Assembly (NCBI RefSeq): GCF_900130065.1
Contig: NZ_FQXV01000004.1
Span: forward strand, 186,001-250,000
Length of the DNA: 64,000 nucleotides
Direction: 5' to 3'
Source: Sporobacter termitidis DSM 10068
GTDB lineage: Bacteria; Bacillota; Clostridia; Oscillospirales; Oscillospiraceae
A program made the position numbers and the translations under genes. The notes under the pieces were generated by a model. That model was given only the letters and a program-made list of their open reading frames with translations. It had not been told where the DNA came from and did no database searches. Shown here piece by piece: positions 33,012 to 41,201 of the stretch; position 1 is the stretch's first letter; every line of letters starts with the position of its first letter.

Positions 33012-33776
33012 TCAGCCCATGTTGCAGGCGCCGCCGTCGATGACGATGGTGCTGCCGGTGACCCAGTCGGCCTCGTTGGAGGCCAGCCACACGGCGGCAT
33101 AGGCGATGTCGTTGGGGACGCCCAGGCGGCCGGCGGGGCAGACCTCCTTTTGAATCTGCTTCCGGGCCTCGGGGCTGTTGCGGACCCACTCCGGCGTCAG
33201 GTTCGTCTGGACGGGGCCGGGGCAGATGACGTTCAGGCGGACGCCCTGGGGTGAAAACTCGCGGATCATGTCCCGCGTCATCTTGTTGACGGCGGCCTTG
33301 AAGGCCCCGTACAGATAGGCATTCGTCTCCGGCTTCATGACGGAGATGGACGCCACGTTTGTCACGGAGCTATGGCCGTTTTTCACAAGGACTGGCAGAA
33401 AGGCCTGCATCGTCCAGTAATAGCCGCGGAAGTTCGTTTCAAAGAGCTTTGCCAGGTCCTCGTCGTCGTGCTCCAGAAACGGCTTGTGGACCAGGACGCC
33501 GGCGCAGTTGAACAGCGTCGTCACGCCGCCGTATGTATCGAGCGCCGCCCGCAATAGCCTGTCGATGTCGCTCTTTTGGCGCACGTCCGTCCGGACGTAG
33601 ATGCCCTCGCCGCCGGCGGCTTTGATGCTTTGGAGCGTCTCCGCCCCGTCGGCCTCGTTCCTGTTGGCGCAGACGACCTTGGCGCCCTCCCTGGCAAACA
33701 TGACGGCGGTTGCCCGGCCAATGCCGGAACCGGCGCCCGTCACGACGGCGATTTTCCCTTCAAGTCTACCCATCAT
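33012..33776 (-). CDS. Short-chain dehydrogenase/reductase (SDR) family oxidoreductase
   Basis: 254 aa classical SDR. The TGAGSGIGRATA cofactor loop is at residues about 13-24, the NCAGV motif follows, the catalytic Ser is in NVASISVM, and Tyr/Lys are in YGAFK. An acidic residue is absent after beta-2 (CANRNEAD), which suggests NADP rather than NAD (inference). The C-terminus GSTIVIDGGACNMG is typical. Start at 33776 after GGAGGA; an ATG three bases later is an alternative. Substrate unknown. Confidence 0.9.
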   Translation of the reverse strand: MMGRLEGKIAVVTGAGSGIGRATAVMFAREGAKVVCANRNEADGAETLQSIKAAGGEGIYVRTDVRQKSDIDRLLRAALDTYGGVTTLFNCAGVLVHKPFLEHDDEDLAKLFETNFRGYYWTMQAFLPVLVKNGHSSVTNVASISVMKPETNAYLYGAFKAAVNKMTRDMIREFSPQGVRLNVICPGPVQTNLTPEWVRNSPEARKQIQKEVCPAGRLGVPNDIAYAAVWLASNEADWVTGSTIVIDGGACNMG

Positions 33777-33925
33777 CCATTCTCCTCCGATGTTTTTATG
33801 CGGCGCCGGCGGTGCCGTATACTGTAAAAGGATATAAAAATTTACCATAAGTATAAGGGCGCCAGACAAAAATTGTAAAGTTGTAATCCTACGGATTTTA
33901 GCGGCCGGTTCTGTATATATTCACA

Positions 33926-33954
33926 TTGACAGTCCGTTTTGCCACCGGTATAAT
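33926..33954 (+). promoter_or_regulatory. Promoter of the ferredoxin-AOR operon
   Basis: Consensus TTGACA (33926-33931), 17-base spacer, TATAAT (33949-33954). A small stem GCGCCA/TGGCGC (33994-34012) lies in the leader before the ATG at 34023. Confidence 0.8.
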
Positions 33955-34022
33955 TTATGACATATGACAAATTTTATCAGTAGAAAGGGGCTGCGCCATA
34001 GACCGTGGCGCGTTGAGCGCGT

Positions 34023-34526
34023 ATGGAAGCAAACGGAAGCAGAACATATTTAAACCATGTCGTGCAGTATTCGCCCGAGTATTCCTTTTGTGCCGGGTGC
34101 ACCTCCTGCGAGGTCGTCTGCACACTTGTGCACGACGGGCTTGTCAGCCCCAGCCACAGCAGGATATTCGTCGACAGGGACGCGCGGACAATGGTACATA
34201 CGATCCTTTCCTGCCAGCACTGCGCCGACCATCCCTGTTACGACAGCTGCCCGAAGAAGGGCGCGGCGATGAAGCTGGACGAAAACGGCATCGTTTATAT
34301 CGACGAGAGCCAATGCGTCGGCTGCGGCCTGTGCGTGAAGGCCTGCGTGTTCACTCCGCCGCGGATCAATTTCGTGCGCTCTGCGGACAAGGAAAAGCGA
34401 AAGGCCAGAAAATGCGATCTCTGCCGGACGCGGCCGGAGGGGCCGGCCTGCGTCGAATGGTGCCCCGTGCGGTGCATCGGGCTGAGCGAAAGCTCGGTGG
34501 CGGCGCCGCTGCAGCGGGAGGCGTGA
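34023..34526 (+). CDS. Four-cluster ferredoxin-type electron-transfer subunit
   Basis: 167 aa. Sixteen cysteines in four groups can ligate four [4Fe-4S] clusters: C23/26/29/33, C64/67/72/76, C98/101/104/108 and C131/134/143/147. This is the HycB/DmsB-like arrangement used by AOR-family partners. It starts one base before the AOR gene begins after a one-base gap, so the two form a complex. No signal peptide, so the complex is cytoplasmic. The ribosome binding site is weak. Confidence 0.9.
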   Translation: MEANGSRTYLNHVVQYSPEYSFCAGCTSCEVVCTLVHDGLVSPSHSRIFVDRDARTMVHTILSCQHCADHPCYDSCPKKGAAMKLDENGIVYIDESQCVGCGLCVKACVFTPPRINFVRSADKEKRKARKCDLCRTRPEGPACVEWCPVRCIGLSESSVAAPLQREA

Positions 34527-34527
34527 A

Positions 34528-36570
34528 ATGGGCGACAGGCTGTACGGCTACGCGGGCAAAATCGCCCGGATCGATCTTACAAACTCCGCCGTCGAGCTCA
34601 TTCCGACGTCAAAGTACGTGCCGGAATACATTGGCGGGCGGTCCGTCTGCAACAGGATATTCTGGGAGGAGGTCCAGCCCGGCGTGGGGGCCTTCGACCC
34701 TGAAAACAAGCTGATTTATATGACCGGCCCCACGACGGCCACGGGCATCCCCACCGGCGGCAGGACCGTTTTCACCGGCATCTCGCCCAACAGCTGGCCG
34801 GAGCAGTACTGCTGGAGCGGCATCGGCGGCTGGTTCGGCGCGGAGCTGAAGTTTGCCGGGTACGACGGCCTTATCCTGGAGGGAAAGGCGCCGGCGCATA
34901 CATACCTGTACATCGAGGACGGCGACATCCGCTTTTTGCCGGCGGAGCCTCTCTGGGGCCTCATGGTGCACCCGGCCCAGAAGAAGCTGGAGGAGCTGCA
35001 CGGCAAAAACGTCAAGAGCATCGTGATCGGCCCGGCGGGGGAGAACCTCATGCGCAACGCCAGCATCACCACCTCCAACGACAACGTGGCGGCCAAAAGC
35101 GGCTTCGGCGCCGTCTTCGGCTCAAAGAATCTCAAGGCGATCACCGTCCGGGGTACGGGGGCCGTGTACCCCGCCGATATCAAAAAACTCTACGCGCTCC
35201 GGAAGAAGATGGGCGAGCCGTATATGCGCCCGAGCCCGGTCGTCCGTGAGGAGACCCACGGCATGGACCAGAACGCGATCCCCGTGGAGGGCGGCTGGCT
35301 TCGGGGCCAGGTGGCCTGCAGCCACGGCTGCAACCAGCACTGCTGCCGGCTCATGATGAATATGAAATCGGCCTTTGGCGATGCGCGCATCAACCAGGTG
35401 GAAAAGTGCGTGGGCATCTTTGCCTACGGCTTTCAGCAGGACTGCAGCTGGACGCCCATACAGAGCTTTGAGACGGAACAAAACCACTTTTTGCCCTGCA
35501 AGATGCTGAGCCAGGAGATGCCGCCCATCGATATGTCCGACCCGCACGTGACGGCGCTTTTTGAAAAGGTGCCCGGCGACACGGTCAATTACTGGAAGCC
35601 GGACTTCGACAAGGGCAGCGTCATGATGGACATGTGCAACGAGTACGGCATCGACAAGTGGGACGTTATCGTCTGGTTTATGACGTGGCTGTCCATGGCG
35701 AAAAAGGAGGGGCTGCTGGACGACCTGGACTTTGGGATGGAGCCCGACGTGGAAAACGAGGAGTTCGTCAAATACTTTCTTGACATGATCACGTACCGGA
35801 AGGGGAAGTACGGTCCGGTCTTCGCCGAGGGCATGGCCCGCGCCATCAGGACGCTGGGCAAGGAAAAGTACGGCGACACGATTTACAGGGGCCGGTTTTC
35901 CCAGGTGAAGCCCGGCGTGCGCCTGGACCTGCCCGTCAGCCTGGAGACGGCCTGGGGCCACAGCTACCACTGGCAGGGCCGGGGTTTTGAGGGCTCGATC
36001 CCGAAGCCGGGCTGGCTGGCCACGTCGCTGGAGCTCATGACGTCGACCCGGGACTGCCAGACGGTGGAGCACCACCACCAGAAATATGAGGAATATCTTC
36101 AGTTCAGGGGCGATCCGTGCCACAGCCTGCTGCTTGTGGACGGCGTTATCATGAATCAGAACAAAGCGGAGCTCAAGGATTCGGTCACCTCCTGCGAGTG
36201 GCAGTCGCCGGACCTGTTCTGGCCGGAGATGGAAGCGGAGGCCTTCACGGCGGCGACGGGCATCCCCATGACGGAGCGGCAGCTCAACGCGGCGGCGGAG
36301 CGCTCGAGGCTTTTGTTCCGCGCCATATTGATGCGCAACTTCGGGCGGGACAGGGACATGGAGGTCGGCGCCGTTTTTCCCTCCATGCAGTACCCCGATC
36401 CCTGGGGGGAGACGGTATCCTGGGAGGACTGGAACGACCTGGTCGATCTCTACTACGAGCGGCGCGGCTGGGACAAAAAGACAGGCTGGCCGACGCGGGA
36501 AACCTTCGAGCGCTACGGCTTGAAGGACGTTGCCGACGCCCTGGAAACGCTCGGCAAGCTGCCGTCATGA
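34528..36570 (+). CDS. Aldehyde ferredoxin oxidoreductase-family tungsten/molybdenum enzyme
   Basis: 680 aa with the three AOR domains. The N-terminal opening LYGYAGKIARIDLTNSAVEL and NDNVAAKSGFGAVFGSKNLKA belong to the bis-pterin-binding domain. The [4Fe-4S] ligands are C263, C267 and C271 (ACSHGCNQHC) plus C556 (SVTSCEW). The family includes aldehyde oxidoreductases and the catalytic BamB subunit of class II benzoyl-CoA reductase; the exact substrate is unknown. Cotranscribed with its ferredoxin subunit. Confidence 0.9.
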   Translation: MGDRLYGYAGKIARIDLTNSAVELIPTSKYVPEYIGGRSVCNRIFWEEVQPGVGAFDPENKLIYMTGPTTATGIPTGGRTVFTGISPNSWPEQYCWSGIGGWFGAELKFAGYDGLILEGKAPAHTYLYIEDGDIRFLPAEPLWGLMVHPAQKKLEELHGKNVKSIVIGPAGENLMRNASITTSNDNVAAKSGFGAVFGSKNLKAITVRGTGAVYPADIKKLYALRKKMGEPYMRPSPVVREETHGMDQNAIPVEGGWLRGQVACSHGCNQHCCRLMMNMKSAFGDARINQVEKCVGIFAYGFQQDCSWTPIQSFETEQNHFLPCKMLSQEMPPIDMSDPHVTALFEKVPGDTVNYWKPDFDKGSVMMDMCNEYGIDKWDVIVWFMTWLSMAKKEGLLDDLDFGMEPDVENEEFVKYFLDMITYRKGKYGPVFAEGMARAIRTLGKEKYGDTIYRGRFSQVKPGVRLDLPVSLETAWGHSYHWQGRGFEGSIPKPGWLATSLELMTSTRDCQTVEHHHQKYEEYLQFRGDPCHSLLLVDGVIMNQNKAELKDSVTSCEWQSPDLFWPEMEAEAFTAATGIPMTERQLNAAAERSRLLFRAILMRNFGRDRDMEVGAVFPSMQYPDPWGETVSWEDWNDLVDLYYERRGWDKKTGWPTRETFERYGLKDVADALETLGKLPS

Positions 36571-36787
36571 AAATCCCTGCCGCGGATGGCGCACAAACGC
36601 TGTCCGCGGCTGACTTTTGCCCTTCCGGCTTTCGGAATACGAGCCATATTTTGACTTAATTGACATAATTCCTTATTATTCAGCAGATTATTTAGGGCCA
36701 TTTTGAGAAATTTTGAGAAATATTCTTGACAAATGTAGAAACTTGTGATATTTTCACGACGTAAGTGAAAAAAGTTCATATCAAACG

Positions 36788-36892
36788 ATAATGGCAAACC
36801 TGTTGAAAAGCAGGGACGCAAAGCTATGGGTCTAAGGTTCTGATGTCAGCCGCGGAGGCTTGACGGGGGACTATGACAGCCGGTTGCCGAAC
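36788..36892 (+). ncRNA. Cyclic di-GMP-I riboswitch (GEMM-I)
   Basis: GGCAAACCTGTTGAAAAGCAGG-type first hairpin with GACGCAAAGCTATGGGTCTAAGG, then a second stem ending GACAGCCGGTTGCC that pairs back to GGCAAACC. This order and the GACGCAAAGC core are diagnostic. An intrinsic terminator follows at 36915-36950, so ligand binding controls transcription of 37025 onward. Confidence 0.9.
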
Positions 36893-36914
36893 TTGATGAA
36901 AGGATCGTATGACA

Positions 36915-36950
36915 ACCTCCTTCACGAGTTCCAGTGAAGGAGGTTTTTGC
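36915..36950 (+). terminator. Terminator of the c-di-GMP riboswitch
   Basis: Perfect 11-base stem ACCTCCTTCAC / GTGAAGGAGGT with an 8-base loop, followed by TTTTTGCTGT. Starts 22 bases after the aptamer. Confidence 0.88.
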
Positions 36951-37024
36951 TGTATTAAATAGTATCAAATAATATCGGGAAATGAGTAGAAAGAAGATAT
37001 TTTAGATACGAAAGGAACTGCATC

Positions 37025-37273
37025 ATGACAAGAGATATTTATAGGAAACAGTTGATTGATTTATACGCCGAGGGGCGGAGCGTCGATGAGATCTGCGCCG
37101 AGCACAATGTCCCTAAATCGACGTTTTACCGGTGGATCAGAAAAGCGCGCAGCGCGCAGCCCGATATCTCTGAAGATGATATCCGCACGATTGTCATGCG
37201 CATCGAGCAGTTGGAAGAAGAAACGATGACTTACAAAAAAATCCTTCAGCTCATCAAAAAGGTGGATAAGTAA
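37025..37273 (+). CDS. Small helix-turn-helix protein, IS3 OrfA/transposase-like
   Basis: 82 aa. A homeodomain-like helix-turn-helix (IDLYAEGRSVDEICAEHNVP, then KSTFYRWIRKAR) plus a C-terminal coiled-coil (IVMRIEQLEEETMTYKKIL) resembles IS3/IS150 OrfA. No OrfB, no terminal repeats and no frameshift site are seen, so it is either a remnant or a domesticated DNA-binding protein. It has an AAAGGAA site. It is the first gene behind the c-di-GMP riboswitch, an unusual position for a transposase part. Confidence 0.75.
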   Translation: MTRDIYRKQLIDLYAEGRSVDEICAEHNVPKSTFYRWIRKARSAQPDISEDDIRTIVMRIEQLEEETMTYKKILQLIKKVDK

Positions 37274-37397
37274 GTCTGCCGAAGCAGTGTACTGCGCCCC
37301 GGTTGACCGGGGCGTTTCGCTTGGCGGCCGGTGCTTGGGGCAGAAGCCCGCAGCCTTTGGAAAGGCAGGGGAACACCGTGGCACGCCGAGAAAAGAC

Positions 37398-37439
37398 TTG
37401 CGCTTTTTTCAAACGGAGATATAATATTATCTAACGTTA
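37398..37439 (+). promoter_or_regulatory. Promoter and palindrome before tetR (37461)
   Basis: TTGCGC (37398-37403), 16-base spacer, TATAAT (37420-37425). The perfect palindrome TAACGTTA (37432-37439) lies at the start point in an imperfect longer dyad, a likely autoregulatory operator. Confidence 0.5.
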
Positions 37440-37460
37440 AGTAAAATTCGAGGATGAACT

Positions 37461-38018
37461 ATGGAGTCGGATTTAAGAGCGCGCATCAAGGAAGTTGCAG
37501 TGGATCACTTCAATCGAGAGGGCTATCACGGCGCGACGATCCGCAATATCGCCAAGGACGTGGGCTGCTCTCTGCCGATGGTCTATTATTATTTCAACAG
37601 CAAGAAGGAACTTTTTCACGAAATTATCAAGCAAGACTATTTTGAAATTCTGGACAGACATTCAAGGCAGGTCCAGAACAAAGATATCGTCGAGTTTTAT
37701 ACCCAATATGTCTACACGCTCAACCATCTGGACAGCTATGACAAAAAGGTATACAGGCTCGGGGTCAAGGTGTCCCTGTCGTTCGACGGGGACGAGGAGC
37801 TCAGCGAGGTGATGGACGAATGGGAGAAAAGCCAGATTCCCTGGCATTTTCAGCACGTTATGCCCCATCTGAGCGATGTCGGCAACTGGATCGTCATCAT
37901 TCGGACGCTCATCCATCTTCTGGACAACCTGATTGAAACCATCGTCGTGAAAGACCGCTATCTGTCCGAGGAGGCGATCCGCGAGGATATCCGCATCGTC
38001 CTGGACAAGGCGCGATAA
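37461..38018 (+). CDS. TetR/AcrR family regulator
   Basis: 185 aa. N-terminal TetR domain with AVDHFNREGYHGATIRNIAK and DVGCSLPMVYYYFNSKKELF as helix-turn-helix, then a ligand-binding all-helical domain without recognisable family. ATG at 37461 has a weak GAGGATG site. The target is unknown; the palindrome upstream suggests self-control. It could also be reached by readthrough from the c-di-GMP riboswitch. Confidence 0.9.
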   Translation: MESDLRARIKEVAVDHFNREGYHGATIRNIAKDVGCSLPMVYYYFNSKKELFHEIIKQDYFEILDRHSRQVQNKDIVEFYTQYVYTLNHLDSYDKKVYRLGVKVSLSFDGDEELSEVMDEWEKSQIPWHFQHVMPHLSDVGNWIVIIRTLIHLLDNLIETIVVKDRYLSEEAIREDIRIVLDKAR

Positions 38019-38047
38019 AAAACGGCCAAGGCCGAAGAGAAAGGAAA

Positions 38048-38350
38048 ATGGGGATGGGATACGATCCGATGTCTGCGTCCTCCGCCGGAATCCACGGGAG
38101 GACCGTCCGGATTTCAGGCAATCTCGAAGGACGCGGAAATATCGCGGCGAACGTCCGCGAACCGGAGGGCGCCCGGAACGCGCCCGCTGATAAAACGCCG
38201 GCGCCGGCTGTTTCCGGGATATCGTCCCGGGAGCCGGTGCAATCCGCCGTCACCGCCGCCAGCTGCGCCAATGCCGACAGCGCCGCCGTGCTGGAGGGCT
38301 ATTTGACGCTGGCGCGCCAAAGCGCTTGTCTCAGGGGCTATATGTACTGA
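38048..38350 (+). CDS. Hypothetical Ala-rich protein
   Basis: 100 aa following tetR by 29 bases, with a GAGAAAGGAAA site. Composition is low-complexity (Ala, Gly, Ser, Pro), no domain or membrane helix is visible, and the last 13 bases overlap the end of the convergent gene. It may be a chance frame in GC-rich DNA; weakly supported by its ribosome site. Confidence 0.35.
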   Translation: MGMGYDPMSASSAGIHGRTVRISGNLEGRGNIAANVREPEGARNAPADKTPAPAVSGISSREPVQSAVTAASCANADSAAVLEGYLTLARQSACLRGYMY

Positions 38351-38850
38351 TTGCCGCGCACGCTGCTCTGAATCGTGACGGGCCGCAGGCTTTGCAGCAT
38401 CGTGAGCGCGTCGTCCCTCGTATAGGAATTGGCGGCAGCGCGCAGGTGCGCGATGCGCTTTTCGATCGCCTGGACGCTGTCCTGCGTGGCGGCGGCCGAT
38501 CTGACCTGGTACAGCCGCGTCAGCGAGACGTCCCGCCCCGTGGCCGCGGCGGCGACAAGGTCCGCCCGGTATTCAAAGCTGATGTCCCAGGGCTTCCAGA
38601 CGTCTTTGAAATAGAGATGCGCCACCTCGTGCCACAGCCTGTTGTATATGAATTTCGGATTGCGCGATTTGATCAGTGTACTGCCCAGAATAATAAAGCT
38701 TGTGCCGTCCCTGTATAGGGCGCTTCGAGATTCCCGGTCGTCCTTCGTCACAAAGACGGGCAGCCCGCACCAATGATGTGCGTAAACGCACCATTGCTCC
38801 GTGTTGTCTCTGCTGAGGCATAAAATATTGCTGACTTCCATGCTCACCAT
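38338..38850 (-). CDS. HExxH metallopeptidase-like protein (ImmA/IrrE-like)
   Basis: 170 aa. LWHEVAHLYF places H74-E75-x-x-H78, and EYRADLVAAA about 14 residues later supplies the third acidic ligand in an E-x-x-A-D pattern, as in ImmA/IrrE (M78) proteases that cut XRE repressors. No helix-turn-helix is present in the protein itself. A perfect inverted repeat, ATTTTCTC-(9)-GAGAAAAT, lies just upstream at 38854-38878. Start at 38850 (GTG-rich context) or 38841 is uncertain. Substrate unknown. Confidence 0.7.
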   Translation of the reverse strand: MVSMEVSNILCLSRDNTEQWCVYAHHWCGLPVFVTKDDRESRSALYRDGTSFIILGSTLIKSRNPKFIYNRLWHEVAHLYFKDVWKPWDISFEYRADLVAAAATGRDVSLTRLYQVRSAAATQDSVQAIEKRIAHLRAAANSYTRDDALTMLQSLRPVTIQSSVRGNQYI

Positions 38851-38853
38851 TCC

Positions 38854-38878
38854 ATTTTCTCGTAATTTATGAGAAAAT
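38854..38878. promoter_or_regulatory. Inverted repeat upstream of the HExxH gene
   Basis: ATTTTCTC-GTAATTTAT-GAGAAAAT, a perfect 8-base inverted repeat with a 9-base centre just before the start of the minus-strand gene. A TATAAT-like -10 overlaps it on the minus strand (38876-38881). Candidate repressor operator. Confidence 0.5.
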
Positions 38879-39037
38879 TATAATGGAAGCATGTGGAAAT
38901 ATTTGGCGCAATAACGCGAATAAGTCGAAAATAATCACCGGAAATCGTTCGTGCGGATCGGTTCCCGATGATGTTTTTTGATAATTTCCGCCGTTTACCG
39001 GGCTTTGACTGGAGCGCGGCAGAAAGCGCCGGCATGC

Positions 39038-39715
39038 TCAGACATATGGCCGGGCGTATAAATCCCTCTTTTTCAGGCCGTTTTTCTTTGCCGACGAGAT
39101 CCAGTCCAGGCTGGCGGCGGCAAAGTACAGGCGGCGGGGGAAGGCGGCCTTTACTTCAAGATTTGCCGTCTCCCCGGCGGGGTCGGCCGTGAGGTCCGTG
39201 CGCATCCGTTCAAACGCCGCATCGATGGCGGACAGCGTCTTTTTCATGAAAGGCGCTTCCTGCGCCGGCAGTAACATCCCGCCGCCGCCGATCATGAGGC
39301 CGAAACCGAAAGAGGCGCCGATTTTCTCACTGAAGCTTTTGACGACGCGGACGGCCTCCTCGTTGATGCCGGGCTCGGGAAAACCACAGTTGACGGCGCA
39401 GAATACGCGCGGCACTGTTGGCGCGGCCTCCCGGGCGGCAAGATACGCCTCAAAATCCTGCAGATACCGGATCAGCAGCCCGGGCAGGCAAAAGAAATAG
39501 AGGGGGAAGATGAATATGAGAGCGTCCGATAAGCGCATGCGCTCAAAGTCGTCCTCCGGCCTATGGGCCGCGCTCTGCCGCACGTTGATCTGATGCACAA
39601 GGACGCCGCCGCCTGAGAAAACTTTCTTTGCCCGGTCCGACAGCCAGTCGGAGACGGCGGCCTCGCCGACCTTCGGGCTGGCGGCGATGAGCGAGACGGT
39701 TTTTGCGCTGTTCAT
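39038..39715 (-). CDS. Flavodoxin-like NAD(P)H-dependent oxidoreductase
   Basis: 225 aa. An N-terminal flavodoxin-like fold (TVSLIAASPKVGEAAVSDWL) with SDALIFIFPLYFFCLPGLLI as the second flavin-contact segment and VFCAVNCGFPEP next. The C-terminal third (residues about 150-225) is a helical extension of unknown role. Its start overlaps the stop of the upstream flavoprotein by four bases; the two are co-translated under the TetR double operator. Confidence 0.8.
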   Translation of the reverse strand: MNSAKTVSLIAASPKVGEAAVSDWLSDRAKKVFSGGGVLVHQINVRQSAAHRPEDDFERMRLSDALIFIFPLYFFCLPGLLIRYLQDFEAYLAAREAAPTVPRVFCAVNCGFPEPGINEEAVRVVKSFSEKIGASFGFGLMIGGGGMLLPAQEAPFMKKTLSAIDAAFERMRTDLTADPAGETANLEVKAAFPRRLYFAAASLDWISSAKKNGLKKRDLYARPYV

Positions 39716-40269
39716 AGATGACCTCCGATTCTTGAAAGGCTGAGGCGGCCCAGCGCCTCCGGCAGCTCCGCCGGGTCGCCGCAGATCAGAACCTCGGCGC
39801 CGCCCCTGTGCTTCTTTATGATATCGGTAAAAAGGCGGGCGTCCTCCCGGGTCAAATTCTCACCGTAACCGATCATGATCTGGCAGGGATAATCTATGTA
39901 CCGCGGCGGGTGCATGGTCGAGCCGTCCGGCCGGGTTTCAAAAAACGGCAGCATGTTCGGCAGCCACCGGTCGACCGCGTTTTTGATGTTTGCGGAAAAC
40001 TGCCCGAACACGATGGGGCAGATGTAGAAAACGGCGTCGCTCGTCATGGCGCTGTTGTTGACGGACGACATGCCGTCACCGATGACGCATACACCCGGCT
40101 TTTTGACCCAGCAGCCGAAGCAGCCCATGCAGCATTTCAGCGTATCCCGGTCCAGGTGCGCCTCTTCGACGCCATAACCGCGCGCCTTCAGAAAGCCGCG
40201 GACGACGTCATTGATTTGCGCGGACCTGGCTGAGCGCAGCTCCTCGTCGGAGACAACAAATGCCTTCAA
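39712..40269 (-). CDS. NADPH-dependent FMN reductase-like flavoprotein
   Basis: 185 aa. Flavodoxin-like with the cysteine-rich CCMGCFGCWVKKPGVCVIGD segment (residues about 46-66) typical of the iron-sulfur flavoprotein/azoreductase-like branch, then FYICPIVFGQFSANIKNAVD. TTG start at 40269 after AAGGAGG. First gene of the pair opposite the TetR gene at 40385, suggesting inducible reduction of a xenobiotic such as a quinone or nitro compound (inference). Confidence 0.85.
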   Translation of the reverse strand: MKAFVVSDEELRSARSAQINDVVRGFLKARGYGVEEAHLDRDTLKCCMGCFGCWVKKPGVCVIGDGMSSVNNSAMTSDAVFYICPIVFGQFSANIKNAVDRWLPNMLPFFETRPDGSTMHPPRYIDYPCQIMIGYGENLTREDARLFTDIIKKHRGGAEVLICGDPAELPEALGRLSLSRIGGHL

Positions 40270-40284
40270 CTTGATTCCTCCTTA

Positions 40285-40350
40285 GATGTTAACGGTGTCA
40301 ACATCAATATACTATGCGATGTTTACATTGTCAACATTTTGTGCTAAAAT
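40285..40350. promoter_or_regulatory. Divergent promoters with two TetR-type operators
   Basis: Two copies of the dyad GATGTTNAC-NNT-GTCAACAT(C/T): 40285-40305 and 40318-40338, 33 bases apart. Minus-strand promoter: TTGACA (40329-40334), 17 bases, TATATT (40306-40311). Plus-strand promoter: TTTACA (40322-40327), 17 bases, TAAAAT (40345-40350). The second operator covers both -35 elements and the first covers the minus-strand start point, so the TetR protein at 40385 would repress both directions. Confidence 0.8.
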
Positions 40351-40384
40351 CAACGCAGATTTTTCACGGAAGGAAGAGGAGACG

Positions 40385-41005
40385 TTGGCAGCCGATAAGA
40401 ATTACCACCACGGCGACCTAAAAGGGGAGCTGATCCGAGAAGGCCTGAAAATTCTTGACACGGAGGGGTACGACGGCCTGTCGCTCCGAAAGGTGGCCAA
40501 GGCCTGCAACGTCAGCCAGACGGCGCCGTACCGGCATTTTAAGAGTAAGGATGAGCTGATCGGCGCGATCACGCTGCAGGCGATGCAATTGTTCAACGCG
40601 AGCCTCCGGGCGGCGGTGAGCATGTATCCGGGAGACGCGCGGCGGCAGCTCAAGGAAATGGGTGTGGCTTATGTCCGTTTCTTCAGGGAAAATCCCGATT
40701 ATCTGCGCCTTTTGTTTTTCAGCAATATCAGGGAAAAGCTCGATAAGGCGGTACTGGAGGAATGGGACCGACAGTTCAACGGGGAGTACGGAGACGAGCA
40801 CCCATACAAGACGTTTTACGAGGCGGTGGCCCGATATAAAAAAGATTGCACGGAGGAAGCAATGACGCAGGACGAGTTGGTGCTCCTCTGCTGGGGGCTC
40901 GTCCACGGTCTGTCGGCGCTCCTGACATCGGGGGAGCTGGATGGCGGCGATAAAAGCCTTGCGCTCATAGAAAGTATGATCCGGGGCCGCAATTTCCTGG
41001 GCTGA
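40385..41005 (+). CDS. TetR/AcrR family regulator of the flavoprotein pair
   Basis: 206 aa. KNYHHGDLKGELIREGLKIL with VAKACNVSQTAPYRHFKSKD is the helix-turn-helix domain of the TetR subgroup with a C-terminal WHG-type domain. TTG start at 40385 after GGAAGAGGAG. In-frame extension to 40286 crosses the operators and is rejected. It is divergent from the two flavoproteins, with two matching dyads between. Confidence 0.92.
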   Translation: MAADKNYHHGDLKGELIREGLKILDTEGYDGLSLRKVAKACNVSQTAPYRHFKSKDELIGAITLQAMQLFNASLRAAVSMYPGDARRQLKEMGVAYVRFFRENPDYLRLLFFSNIREKLDKAVLEEWDRQFNGEYGDEHPYKTFYEAVARYKKDCTEEAMTQDELVLLCWGLVHGLSALLTSGELDGGDKSLALIESMIRGRNFLG

Positions 41006-41027
41006 TTTAAAACTGAAAACTGACGGT

Positions 41028-41066
41028 AACTGTCATTCTTCGCTTCGCCGGGAATGACAGTTTTAT
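41028..41066 (+). terminator. Terminator after tetR (40385)
   Basis: Stem AACTGTCATTC / GAATGACAGTT with a GC-rich loop followed by TTATTATATTTT. The arm sequence is related to the GTCATTCCCGC repeat near 21.6 kb. Confidence 0.8.
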
Positions 41067-41201
41067 TATATTTTACGACGGCGAGGATAGCGGATTATAA
41101 CTCTACTGTAAATACTTGGATGTGCGGCGCTGCGATGAATTGAAAATGCGGTGACATACTATAGGGGAAATAACGGAATATTCATACGCTGGAGTCAAAA
41201 T

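Noticed and set aside
37025-37273. Complete insertion sequence
   Set aside because: Only an OrfA-like gene is present; no OrfB, terminal repeats or target duplication could be found.
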